Program-made: the position numbers and the translations under genes
The notes under the pieces: model-generated
The model's input: the letters and a program-made list of their open reading frames with translations, nothing else
The model's database searches: none
Told to the model about the DNA's origin: nothing
Assembly: GCA_017934975.1 (NCBI GenBank)
Contig: JAGBIM010000027.1
Span: 107,572-171,571 of the forward strand
Source of the DNA: Clostridia bacterium
Lineage (GTDB): Bacteria; Bacillota; Clostridia; Oscillospirales; UBA644
DNA length: 64,000 nucleotides
Direction of reading: 5' to 3'
In this document: piece by piece, positions 35,513 through 42,955 of the stretch
How the letters are laid out: each line of letters begins with the position of its first letter
Numbering within the stretch: the first letter of the stretch is position 1

Positions 35513-36451
35513 ATGAAAAAAATTCTCACAGTTTCTCTTGCGCTGTGCCTGCTCGTCGCTCTGGTTGCTTCCTTTGCGATCAACGCAACCGCCGAAGAAG
35601 TTGAAGTCTCCGTCGGTTCCCGTTTCGAATGGAACAGTCAGGTCGAAGGCGACCAGACCGCTTGGCGCGCCAGCAAGGGTAAGTCCCCCGATGGGTTGTG
35701 GAAGTATCAGTACTATGCCTTCAATAAGGACGTGTACGGAGATCTTTGCTACCTGACCAGCAACAATTTCTGCTGGAACATGACTCCCGGCGATAAGGGC
35801 GTAGGTTATGCCCGCGTTCGCGAATACGGTTCCAACTTCCATCCCGCTGAACTGGCCGACGTAGTCAAGACCTTCACCTGCCCCTCCGGCGGTACCGTTT
35901 CGATCGAAACCACCATCCGTCGCGCTTTTGACTGGGTTACCGGAACCGGTACTCCTTCTTCCTTTGCAATTTACGTGGAAGATCAACTGGTGTACCCCAC
36001 TGACGGAAGCGAATACGCTACCATTACCTCCTCTACGGACCTGACCATCGACCCCGTTGAAGTTGAAGTTGCCAAGAACCAGCGCATCTACTTCCGCGTC
36101 GGTTGCGTGGACGGCGATCAGGGCGGCGATGCCGTTTATATGTCCAACTACGTTACTTATAAGTCTGTAAATGACACCGAAGAAGAAGTGACAGACAACA
36201 CTCTTTCCCAGAACAACAACACCGGGTCCAATCCCTATGATAACCTGACCATGAGCACCGATAACGTTGTTAACGAGGAAATTGCCGATAAGGTTCAGAG
36301 CGAAAAGGAAGAAGAAGCAAAGACCTCTTCCACCAAGGCTCCCGTGAAGGACGACGAAGGCTCTTCCGTGGGACTGATTATCGGCATTGTTGCAGCTGTT
36401 GTTGTCGTTGCCGCAGTTGTCGTTGTCGTAATCGTTAAGAAAAAGAAATAA
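35513..36451 (+). CDS. Abundant-looking secreted protein with C-terminal membrane anchor
   Basis: A 312-residue protein from ATG 35513 with a signal peptide (about 1-27, ending INATAEE) and a ~190-residue beta-rich extracellular domain with no motif I recognise (WNMTPGDKGVGYARVREYG, TIRRAFDWVTGTG). A low-complexity Asn/Thr/Ser and Lys/Glu linker is followed by a long Val/Ala membrane helix and a KKKK tail. Perfect promoter, strong ribosome binding site and a codon choice shifted toward GTT/GCT/AAG, as in serC and serA nearby, suggest high expression. It is monocistronic. The function is unknown. Confidence 0.8.
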   Translation: MKKILTVSLALCLLVALVASFAINATAEEVEVSVGSRFEWNSQVEGDQTAWRASKGKSPDGLWKYQYYAFNKDVYGDLCYLTSNNFCWNMTPGDKGVGYARVREYGSNFHPAELADVVKTFTCPSGGTVSIETTIRRAFDWVTGTGTPSSFAIYVEDQLVYPTDGSEYATITSSTDLTIDPVEVEVAKNQRIYFRVGCVDGDQGGDAVYMSNYVTYKSVNDTEEEVTDNTLSQNNNTGSNPYDNLTMSTDNVVNEEIADKVQSEKEEEAKTSSTKAPVKDDEGSSVGLIIGIVAAVVVVAAVVVVVIVKKKK

Positions 36452-36469
36452 TTAACAACCTGACCAAAT

Positions 36470-36502
36470 AAAAAAGATCCATCTTCGGATGGATCTTTTT
36501 TT
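36470..36502. terminator. Bidirectional terminator
   Basis: AAAAAAGATCCATC-TTCG-GATGGATCTTTTTT, a UUCG-capped stem with tracts on both sides, shared by the surface protein gene and the convergent sialidase gene. Confidence 0.9.
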
Positions 36503-36516
36503 GCTGTTTTATAGAT

Positions 36517-37554
36517 TTAATCGGCGATAAGCCAACTGCGATTGAAGATGACCAGATGATCGTATTTTCCCCAATTTTCTTCGTATAACACGTAAATAAG
36601 GCCTTCTCGTTCATCTGCGGCAATCTCTACGTATCCGCCCCGCATTTCGTCCAGAAGACGCACAATGGGAAAGGTTTTTCCGTTGTCCATGCTTGCTCGG
36701 ACCGTCACGTGATCTCGGTTGTTTTTATCGGCACAATTTGCAAAAATCAGCAGATAGGGGTTTTTGCCGTCTTCGTATGACACGACAGAACCAAAGCACC
36801 GCGGGTCGGGGAGGGCTTCGTCAAGGCCGTAATCTTGCCAATCGGAATATCCGGTTTTGCTGTACGCGCTGGCGCGGCAGCGTTTTTCGTTGCGCAGGTT
36901 CAGGTAGACTCCGCCGTCGGAGGTGAGGGCCGCGACGGTTTCATTGGGGCTTATGACCTCGTCGTTGGAGTCAAGGATCTCGCCCAATGCCCAGGTCTCG
37001 CCGTTGTCCTTGCTGTAAAAGGTACTCAAAACGGAAGGCGCGTGGGCGGTCAGCGGTGCGTTGTGATGCTTCGGAACCATCCACACGGGGACCAAAAGGG
37101 TTCCGTCCTTCAGGGTGATTCCGTGTCCCGGACCGAAGGCAAAGGCGTTGTGATCGTCGGGCAGGGTGTATTCCGTCACGTCAACGGGGTCGCTCCAGGT
37201 AATGCCGTCGTCGTCGCTGTAACGGCGCAGGGCTCGGCCGCCGTTTACGGTGTAATCCTCGCAATACAGAAAATGGATGCGTCCCGCGCTGTCTTGCATC
37301 ATCACCGGATTGTTGACCGTTTTGTGGATCTCGTTTCCTTGGGCCAGCAGAAAAGGCGGCTGAAAGGTTTTTCCGTGATCCTCAGACCGTTGCAACAGCA
37401 CGTCCATCAAGGCCCAATCGCTTCCTTCGCTTCGCGCCTCGCAATAAGCAAGAATGGTTCCTTTTCGGGTTACAAGCATCCCCGGAATCCGATGCCGTGC
37501 GTGTTTTTTATCGGGGCTCCACAGTTGAATTCGGTTCAAAAACGCTTTGTCCAT
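36517..37554 (-). CDS. Sialidase-family (GH33-like) exo-glycosidase
   Basis: A 345-residue six-bladed propeller protein. RIP motif (residues 22-24, HRIPG) gives the first Arg of the triad, and four Asp-box-like repeats follow: SEDHGKTF, SDDDGITW, SKDNGETW and SMDNGKTF. EARSEG contains a candidate acid near the site. No signal peptide, so it may be cytoplasmic and act on imported sialyl-oligosaccharides, or it may be a related BNR-repeat exo-glycosidase. ATG 37554 follows GGAG and a consensus promoter. No nan catabolic genes are adjacent. Confidence 0.8.
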   Translation of the reverse strand: MDKAFLNRIQLWSPDKKHARHRIPGMLVTRKGTILAYCEARSEGSDWALMDVLLQRSEDHGKTFQPPFLLAQGNEIHKTVNNPVMMQDSAGRIHFLYCEDYTVNGGRALRRYSDDDGITWSDPVDVTEYTLPDDHNAFAFGPGHGITLKDGTLLVPVWMVPKHHNAPLTAHAPSVLSTFYSKDNGETWALGEILDSNDEVISPNETVAALTSDGGVYLNLRNEKRCRASAYSKTGYSDWQDYGLDEALPDPRCFGSVVSYEDGKNPYLLIFANCADKNNRDHVTVRASMDNGKTFPIVRLLDEMRGGYVEIAADEREGLIYVLYEENWGKYDHLVIFNRSWLIAD

Positions 37555-37585
37555 AGAATTCTCCAATTCGCTTCTTGTTTGCTGT

Positions 37586-37614
37586 ATTATATCATAAATC
37601 GCTGATTTTGTCAA
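37586..37614 (-). promoter_or_regulatory. Promoter of the sialidase gene
   Basis: Perfect TTGACA-17 bp-TATAAT on the minus strand. Confidence 0.75.
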
Positions 37615-37647
37615 TCCAATTCGAACCTTCTTGCCTGTCAAATGAAG

Positions 37648-37858
37648 CATCGCCTGCGGCGATATGATGTTTTTCGCTTCGCTCAAAATGATGTTGCTCC
37701 ACTTTGTTCCGCAATGATGCGATGTTTGCCCCAATGTGCCGTTAGGCACACATCATTAGGCGTAACCGTCATCATTTGCGAAGCCAACATCATTTGCCGA
37801 AGGCAAACATCATTCAAAAAACGCACCTTTGTCGGTAGACAAAAGTGCGTTTTTTGTT
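37648..37858. repeat. Array of short hairpins separated by ATGATG/CATCAT modules
   Basis: This gene-free stretch has ATGATG at 37664, 37688 and 37714, then the inverted form CATCAT at 37751, 37770, 37788 and 37808, spaced 18-26 bp except across the centre. Between them lie small palindromes: ATCGCC-TGC-GGCGAT, TGTGCC-GTTA-GGCACA and TTTGCC-GAA-GGCAAA. The array ends in a strong imperfect hairpin (AAAAAACGCAC / GTGCGTTTTTT, 37816-37856) that could terminate in either direction. The whole looks like a REP/MITE-type intergenic element without coding capacity. Confidence 0.75.
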
Positions 37859-37901
37859 GGTAACAGTTGATAATAATGATACGGTTTCGTATGGTTGCAT
37901 T

Positions 37902-37926
37902 AGGGTTGCATTGGAGCTGCAACCCT
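37902..37926. repeat. Perfect 9-bp inverted repeat
   Basis: AGGGTTGCA and TGCAACCCT surround TTGGAGC. It lies in the AT-rich intergenic region between the hairpin array and the VOC gene. Confidence 0.6.
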
Positions 37927-37957
37927 CGGTGAAAAAAATGCAACACTCGTAAAAGGA

Positions 37958-37972
37958 GTTAGACAAATTGAA
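37958..37972. repeat. Left imperfect inverted repeat flanking the VOC gene
   Basis: GTTAGACAAATTGAA. Its reverse complement matches 38469-38484 except for one inserted G and the final base. Confidence 0.5.
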
Positions 37973-38032
37973 ATTTGACTCTCCGTCAAACTGAAAGTTG
38001 TCGCTCTACTTTCAAAGATATAATTTTATCCT

Positions 38033-38443
38033 CTATTTATCTTTCTCTTCATATGGTTTATCCCAAGAACCAATTTCAATAACATTACCTTCTGGGTCAG
38101 CTATAAAACACGTTCTCTGTCCCCAAGGTTCTGTTGTTGGTTCAAGAAGCGAAGTAGCTCCCTTACTAATTGCATTTTGATATTGTTCATCAACTTCTTG
38201 AAAAGTATCTACATACAAAGCCATTTCTGAGTGTGCATTAATTCCTTGTAAGTATTCAAATCTTTTACTTGTCATTTTCTCAAAATCTTTTCTGCCATAC
38301 AAAAGAAACAATGTACCATCTTTTATCAAATATACATTATCAGTGTTTTCATTTTCCTTAATTTCGAAGCCAAGTACATCTCTGTAGAATCTAATCATTG
38401 TCGCCATATCATTTACGAATAAACCATATCCATCTAATCTCAT
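38033..38443 (-). CDS. VOC (glyoxalase/bleomycin-resistance fold) protein, AT-rich
   Basis: A 136-residue vicinal-oxygen-chelate protein: FVNDMATMIRFYRDVLGFEI in the first beta-alpha-beta module and FIADPEGNVIEIGSWDKP near the C-terminus (metal Glu in IEIG). Members include glyoxalases and antibiotic-binding or antibiotic-modifying proteins; the substrate is unknown. Codon use is strikingly AT-rich compared with every neighbour, and imperfect inverted repeats flank it, pointing to recent acquisition. Confidence 0.88.
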   Translation of the reverse strand: MRLDGYGLFVNDMATMIRFYRDVLGFEIKENENTDNVYLIKDGTLFLLYGRKDFEKMTSKRFEYLQGINAHSEMALYVDTFQEVDEQYQNAISKGATSLLEPTTEPWGQRTCFIADPEGNVIEIGSWDKPYEEKDK

Positions 38444-38468
38444 ATAAATGCTCCTTTACTCTAAAAAA

Positions 38469-38484
38469 TTCAAGTTTGTCTAAT
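38469..38484. repeat. Right imperfect inverted repeat flanking the VOC gene
   Basis: TTCAAGTTTGTCTAAT, the counterpart of 37958-37972. It lies just downstream of the VOC -10 box, so it is in the 5' end of that transcript. Confidence 0.5.
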
Positions 38485-38486
38485 TA

Positions 38487-38514
38487 ATTATAACATAGTT
38501 AGGTGAGAATTCAA
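38487..38514 (-). promoter_or_regulatory. Promoter of the VOC gene
   Basis: TTGAAT-16 bp-TATAAT on the minus strand. Confidence 0.5.
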
Positions 38515-38523
38515 TATTCAAAA

Positions 38524-38572
38524 ATAAGACCGACCATTCAGATACTTCTCGTATCAAAATAATCGGTCTTAT
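38524..38572 (-). terminator. Terminator of the tRNA-Leu gene
   Basis: On the minus strand AAGACCGA pairs with TCGGTCTT around an inner GATAC-GAGA-GTATC stem, followed by ATTTTTG. Confidence 0.75.
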
Positions 38573-38573
38573 A

Positions 38574-38658
38574 TGGTGCGGTCGGGGGGACTTGAACCCC
38601 CACGAGTCTCCTCACTACCACCTCAAAGTAGCGTGTCTGCCGATTCCACCACGACCGC
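38574..38658 (-). tRNA. tRNA-Leu (anticodon GAG)
   Basis: A class II tRNA of 85 nt with the CCA encoded. The acceptor stem GCGGTCG pairs with CGACCGC. The anticodon stem CTACT/GGTAG holds loop TTGAGGT, giving anticodon GAG (CUC/CUU codons). A long variable arm (GTGAGGAGACTC) and T-loop GTTCAAGTC are visible. It has its own promoter and terminator, so it is a single-gene transcript. Confidence 0.95.
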
Positions 38659-38681
38659 GTATTCATTTTTCATGCTTAACT

Positions 38682-38710
38682 ATTATAGCAGATTTTTGCG
38701 GGGTTGTCAA
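38682..38710 (-). promoter_or_regulatory. Promoter of tRNA-Leu
   Basis: Perfect TTGACA-17 bp-TATAAT on the minus strand, ending 24 bp before the tRNA 5' end. Confidence 0.85.
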
Positions 38711-38813
38711 GGGGTATTTATGAAAAAAAACGGAATTAATCGGAGAATTTTTTGTTTTTTTCTCCCGATTCGGGACATACTATGACCAATTACGAAAAAA
38801 GGAGTGAACAGAA

Positions 38814-39002
38814 ATGTTTTTGTGCAAGCGAAACAATCATAAAAAAGCGGCCTGCATCGGCACGTCCGTTGCGGTTCTTGTGGCGGCGCACGTTGCGGTT
38901 GGGTATCTGTTGTATAAAGGAATTCCCCGCAGAAGCAAGTTCGGCCGTATGGTCAAAAAAGCAAAGCGCACCGCGTCGGGATTGGTTCGGGAAATCTTCT
39001 GA
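38814..39002 (+). CDS. Small single-pass membrane protein, unknown
   Basis: A 62-residue protein with a basic N-terminus (MFLCKRNNHKKA), one membrane helix (about 14-33: CIGTSVAVLVAAHVAVGYLLY) and a Lys/Arg-rich tail. AAAGGAG lies 9 nt before ATG 38814, and an intrinsic terminator follows at once, so it is a credible small gene. No homologous family comes to mind. Confidence 0.65.
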   Translation: MFLCKRNNHKKAACIGTSVAVLVAAHVAVGYLLYKGIPRRSKFGRMVKKAKRTASGLVREIF

Positions 39003-39050
39003 AAAAAAGCCTTAACAAGATGCTCTCTTGTTAAGGCTCTCTTCTTTTTA
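39003..39050. terminator. Terminator between the small membrane protein and deacetylase genes
   Basis: AGCCTTAACAAGA pairs with TCTTGTTAAGGCT, a 13-bp stem with A-rich and T-rich sides, serving both convergent genes. Confidence 0.88.
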
Positions 39051-40082
39051 ATTATAGCCGCCGGAATAGCGTTGGCCCGCCGTTTTGGCATCCCCCATCA
39101 GTTCAGATACGGTGACGAATTCAAAACCCTGTTCCTTCAGCTTGGGAAGGAGGATCTCCACCGCGTCACGGGTGTTTTCGTACAGGTCGTGCATCAGTAC
39201 GATGTCGCCGTCTTCCGCATACTTCAAGATGTGGTTGACGATCTGATTGACGTTGGCCTTGCTTTCCTTCTTATAATACCAGTCCTTGGGGTCCACGTTC
39301 CACAGGATGACCGCGTAGGGGCTGGCCTTCACACGGGAGTTTTTCATGCCGCCGCCCGGGGGACGGAGAAGGGTGGGGGCAACGCCGATGGTGTTGACGA
39401 TGGCCTGGTGGGTCAGGGTGACCTCCTGCTCGTAGCGGGAATCGCTGCACTTGTCGTAATAATAATCGTGGGTGTAGCCGTGGATGGCGATTTCATGTCC
39501 CTTGCTTGCTGCGTAGGAAACGGCTTCCGCATTACGGCCCGCAACGCGGTTTCCGACGATGAAATAGGTGCATTTTCCGCCGTATTGAGCGAACATATCC
39601 GCAATGGAGACGGTGACGTCGTAATGGGGACCGTCGTCAAAGGTGAAGGCGATGCGCTTCACTCCGTCGGTAGGCTTGGGTACCTTCGTCAAAAGGGGAT
39701 TCGAGGGCTCGTCGGACGTGGTCCCGGTGTTGGTTCCCGTGTCGGTTTTAGTCCCCGTGTCGGTGGTCGTTTGGTTTTTATCCGTCGAGGAAGATTTGGA
39801 GGACGTGACCGTGTCCGTCATCCCTTCCGTATCGGTGGTGGGGTCGGACGTGACGTTGGAACCGGTGGAGGAGAATACGTCCGTGACGGGATCCGTGGGG
39901 AAGACCTCCGAGGTGGTCTGCGACGGTGCAGTGGAGGTTACGGGACTGTCCGTGGGAATTTCTTCCTCCGACCCGCCCAGCAAAAAGGCGAGGGACACTG
40001 CGATGACTGCAACCAAAATCAAAGCCGCTCCTGCAAGAAAGGGAAGATTTTTATTCCGTTTACTGTGTTTTCTTCGTGCCAT
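39048..40082 (-). CDS. Membrane-anchored polysaccharide deacetylase (NodB/CE4)
   Basis: A 344-residue protein: basic cytoplasmic N-terminus, membrane helix (about 15-36), Ser/Thr-rich linker (about 40-135, rich in TDTG repeats) and a NodB-homology domain (about 140-335). CE4 motifs are visible: MT1 FTFDDGPHYD (catalytic base and metal Asp), MT2 IHGYTHDYYYD (metal His pair), MT3 LRPPGGG, MT4 WNVDPKDWYY and MT5 IVLMHDL. It probably deacetylates peptidoglycan GlcNAc or MurNAc, which confers lysozyme resistance in relatives (PgdA type). Confidence 0.93.
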   Translation of the reverse strand: MARRKHSKRNKNLPFLAGAALILVAVIAVSLAFLLGGSEEEIPTDSPVTSTAPSQTTSEVFPTDPVTDVFSSTGSNVTSDPTTDTEGMTDTVTSSKSSSTDKNQTTTDTGTKTDTGTNTGTTSDEPSNPLLTKVPKPTDGVKRIAFTFDDGPHYDVTVSIADMFAQYGGKCTYFIVGNRVAGRNAEAVSYAASKGHEIAIHGYTHDYYYDKCSDSRYEQEVTLTHQAIVNTIGVAPTLLRPPGGGMKNSRVKASPYAVILWNVDPKDWYYKKESKANVNQIVNHILKYAEDGDIVLMHDLYENTRDAVEILLPKLKEQGFEFVTVSELMGDAKTAGQRYSGGYN

Positions 40083-40114
40083 AGGTACATCTCCGTATGT
40101 TTACTCTATCTTAT

Positions 40115-40143
40115 ATTATATCACCGTCCGTCGGAAAAGTCAA
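40115..40143 (-). promoter_or_regulatory. Promoter of the deacetylase gene
   Basis: TTGACT-17 bp-TATAAT on the minus strand. Confidence 0.7.
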
Positions 40144-40189
40144 CCCGCAGACGGGATTGTCAAAAATTGTTATATTTTTCGGTCGATTC

Positions 40190-40218
40190 TTGACAAGGGA
40201 GGAAAGATGTGTTATACT
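40190..40218 (+). promoter_or_regulatory. Promoter of rsmG
   Basis: TTGACA-17 bp-TATACT, 27 bp before the start. Confidence 0.7.
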
Positions 40219-40245
40219 GTTTTTATCAACCCATAGGAGGCTTTT

Positions 40246-40968
40246 ATGAAGTCTTTGCAAGAGGTCTTTCAAGCCAACCGCCTTTCTCTTTCCGACGGAC
40301 AGGCAGATTCCTTTTCCCGTCTGACCGAGGAAATGCTGCGTATAAATCAAAGCATGAATTTAACCGCCATTACCGATCCCTACGAAATTTCCGTCAAGCA
40401 TTACGCGGACTGTGCCCTCATGGCAGAAATTCCCTTCGAGGGGGCAACCGTTGCGGATATCGGTGCGGGGGCGGGCTTTCCCACCCTTCCCTTGGGGATT
40501 CTCCGTCCCGATCTGAAGATTCTCGCCGTGGATTCCACCGCCAAACGCATGCGTTACGTGGCCGAAACGGCGGCTCTTTTAGGCCTTTCCCGCGTGTCCA
40601 CGTTAACCGCCAGAGCGGAAGAAATGGGCAAAAAAGCCGAATTTCGGGAGTCCTTTGATTTCGTTACCGCCCGTGCCGTGGCGCCCTTGAATATGCTTTG
40701 TGAGTTGTGTCTTCCCCTGGTTCGGGCTGGCGGAACCTTTTGTGCTCTGAAGGCGGCAAACGGACAGGAAGAGCTGAGTCAAGCACAAAAAGCCGTGGAA
40801 GCTTTGGGTGGTGCCGTAAAAGAGGTTCGGGAGATCTCTCTGGTGGATCCGAAAGGGATTTTTCCCGCAGATTCCTTGAAGAGAATGTTGATTCTTGTGG
40901 AAAAGATCGCCCCCACGCCTTCTCAATATCCCCGCCGTTATGCGCGGATTCAATCGAATCCTCTTTAA
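40246..40968 (+). CDS. rsmG: 16S rRNA (guanine527-N7)-methyltransferase
   Basis: A 240-residue RsmG (GidB). It has QSMNLTAITDPYEISVKHYADC at the N-terminus, SAM loop VADIGAGAGFPTLPLGI, VDSTAKRMRYV and FDFVTARAVAPLNML. It methylates N7 of G527 in 16S rRNA; its loss gives low-level streptomycin resistance in other bacteria. ATG 40246 follows AGGAGG. It is monocistronic here, without the usual mnmG neighbour. Confidence 0.96.
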   Translation: MKSLQEVFQANRLSLSDGQADSFSRLTEEMLRINQSMNLTAITDPYEISVKHYADCALMAEIPFEGATVADIGAGAGFPTLPLGILRPDLKILAVDSTAKRMRYVAETAALLGLSRVSTLTARAEEMGKKAEFRESFDFVTARAVAPLNMLCELCLPLVRAGGTFCALKAANGQEELSQAQKAVEALGGAVKEVREISLVDPKGIFPADSLKRMLILVEKIAPTPSQYPRRYARIQSNPL

Positions 40969-40971
40969 CGA

Positions 40972-41004
40972 AAAAAGCCTTGGACAAGGGTCCAGGGCTT
41001 TTCA
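40972..41004. terminator. Bidirectional terminator after rsmG
   Basis: AAAAAAGCC-TTGGAC pairs with GTCCA-GGGCTTTT. The minus-strand NUDIX gene ends at 41007 on the other side. Confidence 0.75.
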
Positions 41005-41006
41005 GT

Positions 41007-41477
41007 TTATCGGATCGGTTTTCCGTTGAGGGTTGCTTTTCGCAGAACGTCCCCTTCGTATTCCAGTTTCAAAGAGAAGAAGGGTGCCTCTTGCTCCAAA
41101 AGATCCAGGAAGATCTTGTCTCCCTCCCATTGGGGCAGGGCGGCAAAGTGCTCTTTGGAGATCCACTGCAGATCCCCCTCGGCACAGTCTTCTGCGAGGG
41201 TTCCTTCGGTTTTCGTGGCGGTGAACAGATGCATATGTTCCCCCTCGTAGCGGTCGGACACGAAGGTTACGATGCCGCGGTAGCGGTATTCGGTCATGGT
41301 CAGCCCCGTTTCTTCCCGTACCTCCCGCAACGCACAGTCCTCGGGGGATTCGTTTTCTTCAAAATGGCCGCCGATGCCGATCCACATTCCCTCGTTCAGG
41401 TCGTTTTCCTTTTTCGTGCGGTGGATCAAAAGCATTTCGTCTCCGCGGTAAATGTAGCAAAGGGACGTTTCTTTCAT
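41007..41477 (-). CDS. NUDIX hydrolase (MutT-like)
   Basis: A 156-residue NUDIX protein with a full Nudix box (GGHFEENESPEDCALREVREETGL) and the N-terminal strand LCYIYRGDEMLLIHR. It resembles 8-oxo-dGTP or nucleoside-diphosphate-derivative pyrophosphatases, but the substrate is not fixed by the box. ATG 41477 follows GGAG; an ATG 21 nt farther upstream lacks a good site. Confidence 0.9.
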   Translation of the reverse strand: MKETSLCYIYRGDEMLLIHRTKKENDLNEGMWIGIGGHFEENESPEDCALREVREETGLTMTEYRYRGIVTFVSDRYEGEHMHLFTATKTEGTLAEDCAEGDLQWISKEHFAALPQWEGDKIFLDLLEQEAPFFSLKLEYEGDVLRKATLNGKPIR

Positions 41478-41489
41478 AAAACTCTCCTT

Positions 41490-41520
41490 AAAAAACAAGC
41501 GGCCTGCATTGCTGCAGACC
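41490..41520 (-). terminator. Terminator of the XRE gene
   Basis: On the minus strand GGTCTGCA-GCAA-TGCAGGCC is followed by GCTTGTTTTTT. It lies between the XRE stop and the NUDIX start, so NUDIX expression may depend on read-through or on a promoter I cannot identify. Confidence 0.7.
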
Positions 41521-41528
41521 GTTCTGTT

Positions 41529-41741
41529 TCATCGTCTTTTGGGATTCTCGCTCTGCCCGAGGAGATAGTCCACCGATACGTTATAGAAATTCGACAGGCG
41601 AATCAGCACGTCGGTGGGGATGTCTCTGGAGCCCAACTCGTAACGAGAGTAGCAAACCTGAGAGCAGCTGAGGATCTGGGCGATGTCTGTTTGTGTGAGA
41701 TCGTGGTCTTCCCGCAGATCTCGGATCTTTTGGTACTGCAT
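41529..41741 (-). CDS. XRE-family small transcriptional regulator
   Basis: A 70-residue single HTH domain: IRDLREDHDLTQTDIAQIL, recognition helix CSQVCYSRYELGSRDIP and LIRLSNFYNVSVDYLLG, the standard Cro/CI fold with nothing else attached. ATG 41741 has GGAG 8 nt upstream; a longer start at 41789 is possible but less supported. Its target is unknown. Confidence 0.9.
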   Translation of the reverse strand: MQYQKIRDLREDHDLTQTDIAQILSCSQVCYSRYELGSRDIPTDVLIRLSNFYNVSVDYLLGQSENPKRR

Positions 41742-42033
41742 GACGGATACTCCTGTTGTGTGATTTTTTTTTGTGTGTGTTGTGTTCATGCAGGCCGTGC
41801 AGGAAGAAACTGCACTCCTGCGTAGGATCATTATAGCACACTTTTTGCGGGAATGTGTGAAAATAAACCGAAATGGTATAAAACTTTTTGTGAAATCCTT
41901 GATTTCGACGGAAAAAACCCGAAATAGGGGTTTTTATATTACCCTTGTTATATAAATCCGTTGCGGTATGGGATAAGAGTTTTTGGCTCCTTGAGCACTT
42001 AGGAAAAGTGCATCGATCCGTTTTTTTAACAAA
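41742..42033. other. Gene-free stretch upstream of the XRE gene
   Basis: No credible gene is seen. It holds a TATAAT (minus strand, about 41828-41833) with a poor -35, probably the XRE promoter, a run of GTGTGTT sequence in the leader, and two small stems (AAAACCC/GGGGTTTT near 41917, and GCACTTAGGAAAAGTGC near 41996). I cannot assign a function. Confidence 0.4.
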
Positions 42034-42063
42034 AAAAGTGACGGATGTTACTCCGTCACTTTT
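42034..42063 (-). terminator. Terminator of the envelope operon
   Basis: AAAAGTGACGGA pairs with TCCGTCACTTTT around TGTTAC. It is the end of the minus-strand operon whose last gene stops at 42078. Confidence 0.82.
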
Positions 42064-42077
42064 GAATGGAAATCTCG

Positions 42078-42923
42078 TTATTTGACCAAATACCGCTTAC
42101 CTACGGTTGCGGCAACTGCCAGCGCACAGAGGACTGCAAGCAGGAGCGTCAGGCCGTTTTGACCGTTGTCCGCCGTTTTGGGGTTTTCCACGTTCCACGT
42201 GGCGTAGAGGGTGATGGACGCGCCGTCCTCCGAAGAGAGGTTTTTCACCGCTGCTCCGTCCGTGTAGACCGTTCCCGTGCCGTCTTCCTTCGTATTCCAA
42301 CCCGCAAAGACGTAGCCTTTTTTGGTGAAGGCGTTGGCCGTTAGCGCTTTTTCTTCGTCGTATTTGAGCCCCAGATCCGCCGTGGTGCCTTCGCCGCCGT
42401 TTGCCGCGAATTTCACGGTGTATTCAACGGGGACGGGTTCCAGATACAGGGAGGAAAGCTTGTAGTATTCCTGAACGTCCGGATCGTCGTCGGGGGAATA
42501 ACCGGGGGTGAAATAGTTCTGAAAAACTCCGATGTGGGTAACGTACGCCTTGTAGCCCGTTGCAAGTTCGGGGACGGTATAAAAGCCGCCTCCGGAGAGG
42601 GCGGTGATGCCGTCTACAAAATCGCCATTCTTATCCGCTATGGCAGATTTGTAGTAATCGCCGCTTCCCGTGTTGAGGGGGGCGCCCCCTTCTTTTTTAT
42701 CCGTGATGCAGAAGATCTTTCCTCCGGATTTTTGAGACGTGTAAATTTCATCTCCGGGATAGACCACGGTTTTGCCGCTTTCCAGTACAGGGCGTTCGTT
42801 GTAATCGTCCTGCTCGAAGTTGTATGCCTTCTTCGTTTCTTCCGCCATGCCGGTCAGGGCAAAGGATGCGAAAATGACCAGGGTCAGAACCAGTGCGAGA
42901 AAGCCTTTCAATCTTTGTTTCAT
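42078..42923 (-). CDS. Secreted sortase-type substrate with an InlB/Flg_new-like repeat
   Basis: A 281-residue protein from ATG 42923 with AGGAGG upstream. It has a signal peptide (about 1-28, FALTGMAEE) and an unassigned N-terminal domain (about 30-165). One Listeria-Bacteroides-type repeat (about 172-240: VKFAANGGEG...GYVFAGWNTKEDGTG...LYATW) is followed by NPKTADNGQ, a hydrophobic helix and a short basic tail (GKRYLVK). That C-terminus is a cell-wall sorting signal of the NPxT type. It is the last gene of a three-gene operon. Confidence 0.83.
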   Translation of the reverse strand: MKQRLKGFLALVLTLVIFASFALTGMAEETKKAYNFEQDDYNERPVLESGKTVVYPGDEIYTSQKSGGKIFCITDKKEGGAPLNTGSGDYYKSAIADKNGDFVDGITALSGGGFYTVPELATGYKAYVTHIGVFQNYFTPGYSPDDDPDVQEYYKLSSLYLEPVPVEYTVKFAANGGEGTTADLGLKYDEEKALTANAFTKKGYVFAGWNTKEDGTGTVYTDGAAVKNLSSEDGASITLYATWNVENPKTADNGQNGLTLLLAVLCALAVAATVGKRYLVK

Positions 42924-42955
42924 AGTGTACCTCCTGTTTTGGTGATATATTTTTT

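Noticed and set aside
37648..37858. CRISPR array.
   Set aside because: The repeated word is only 6 bp, its orientation flips in the middle, spacers are themselves palindromic, and no cas genes are present.
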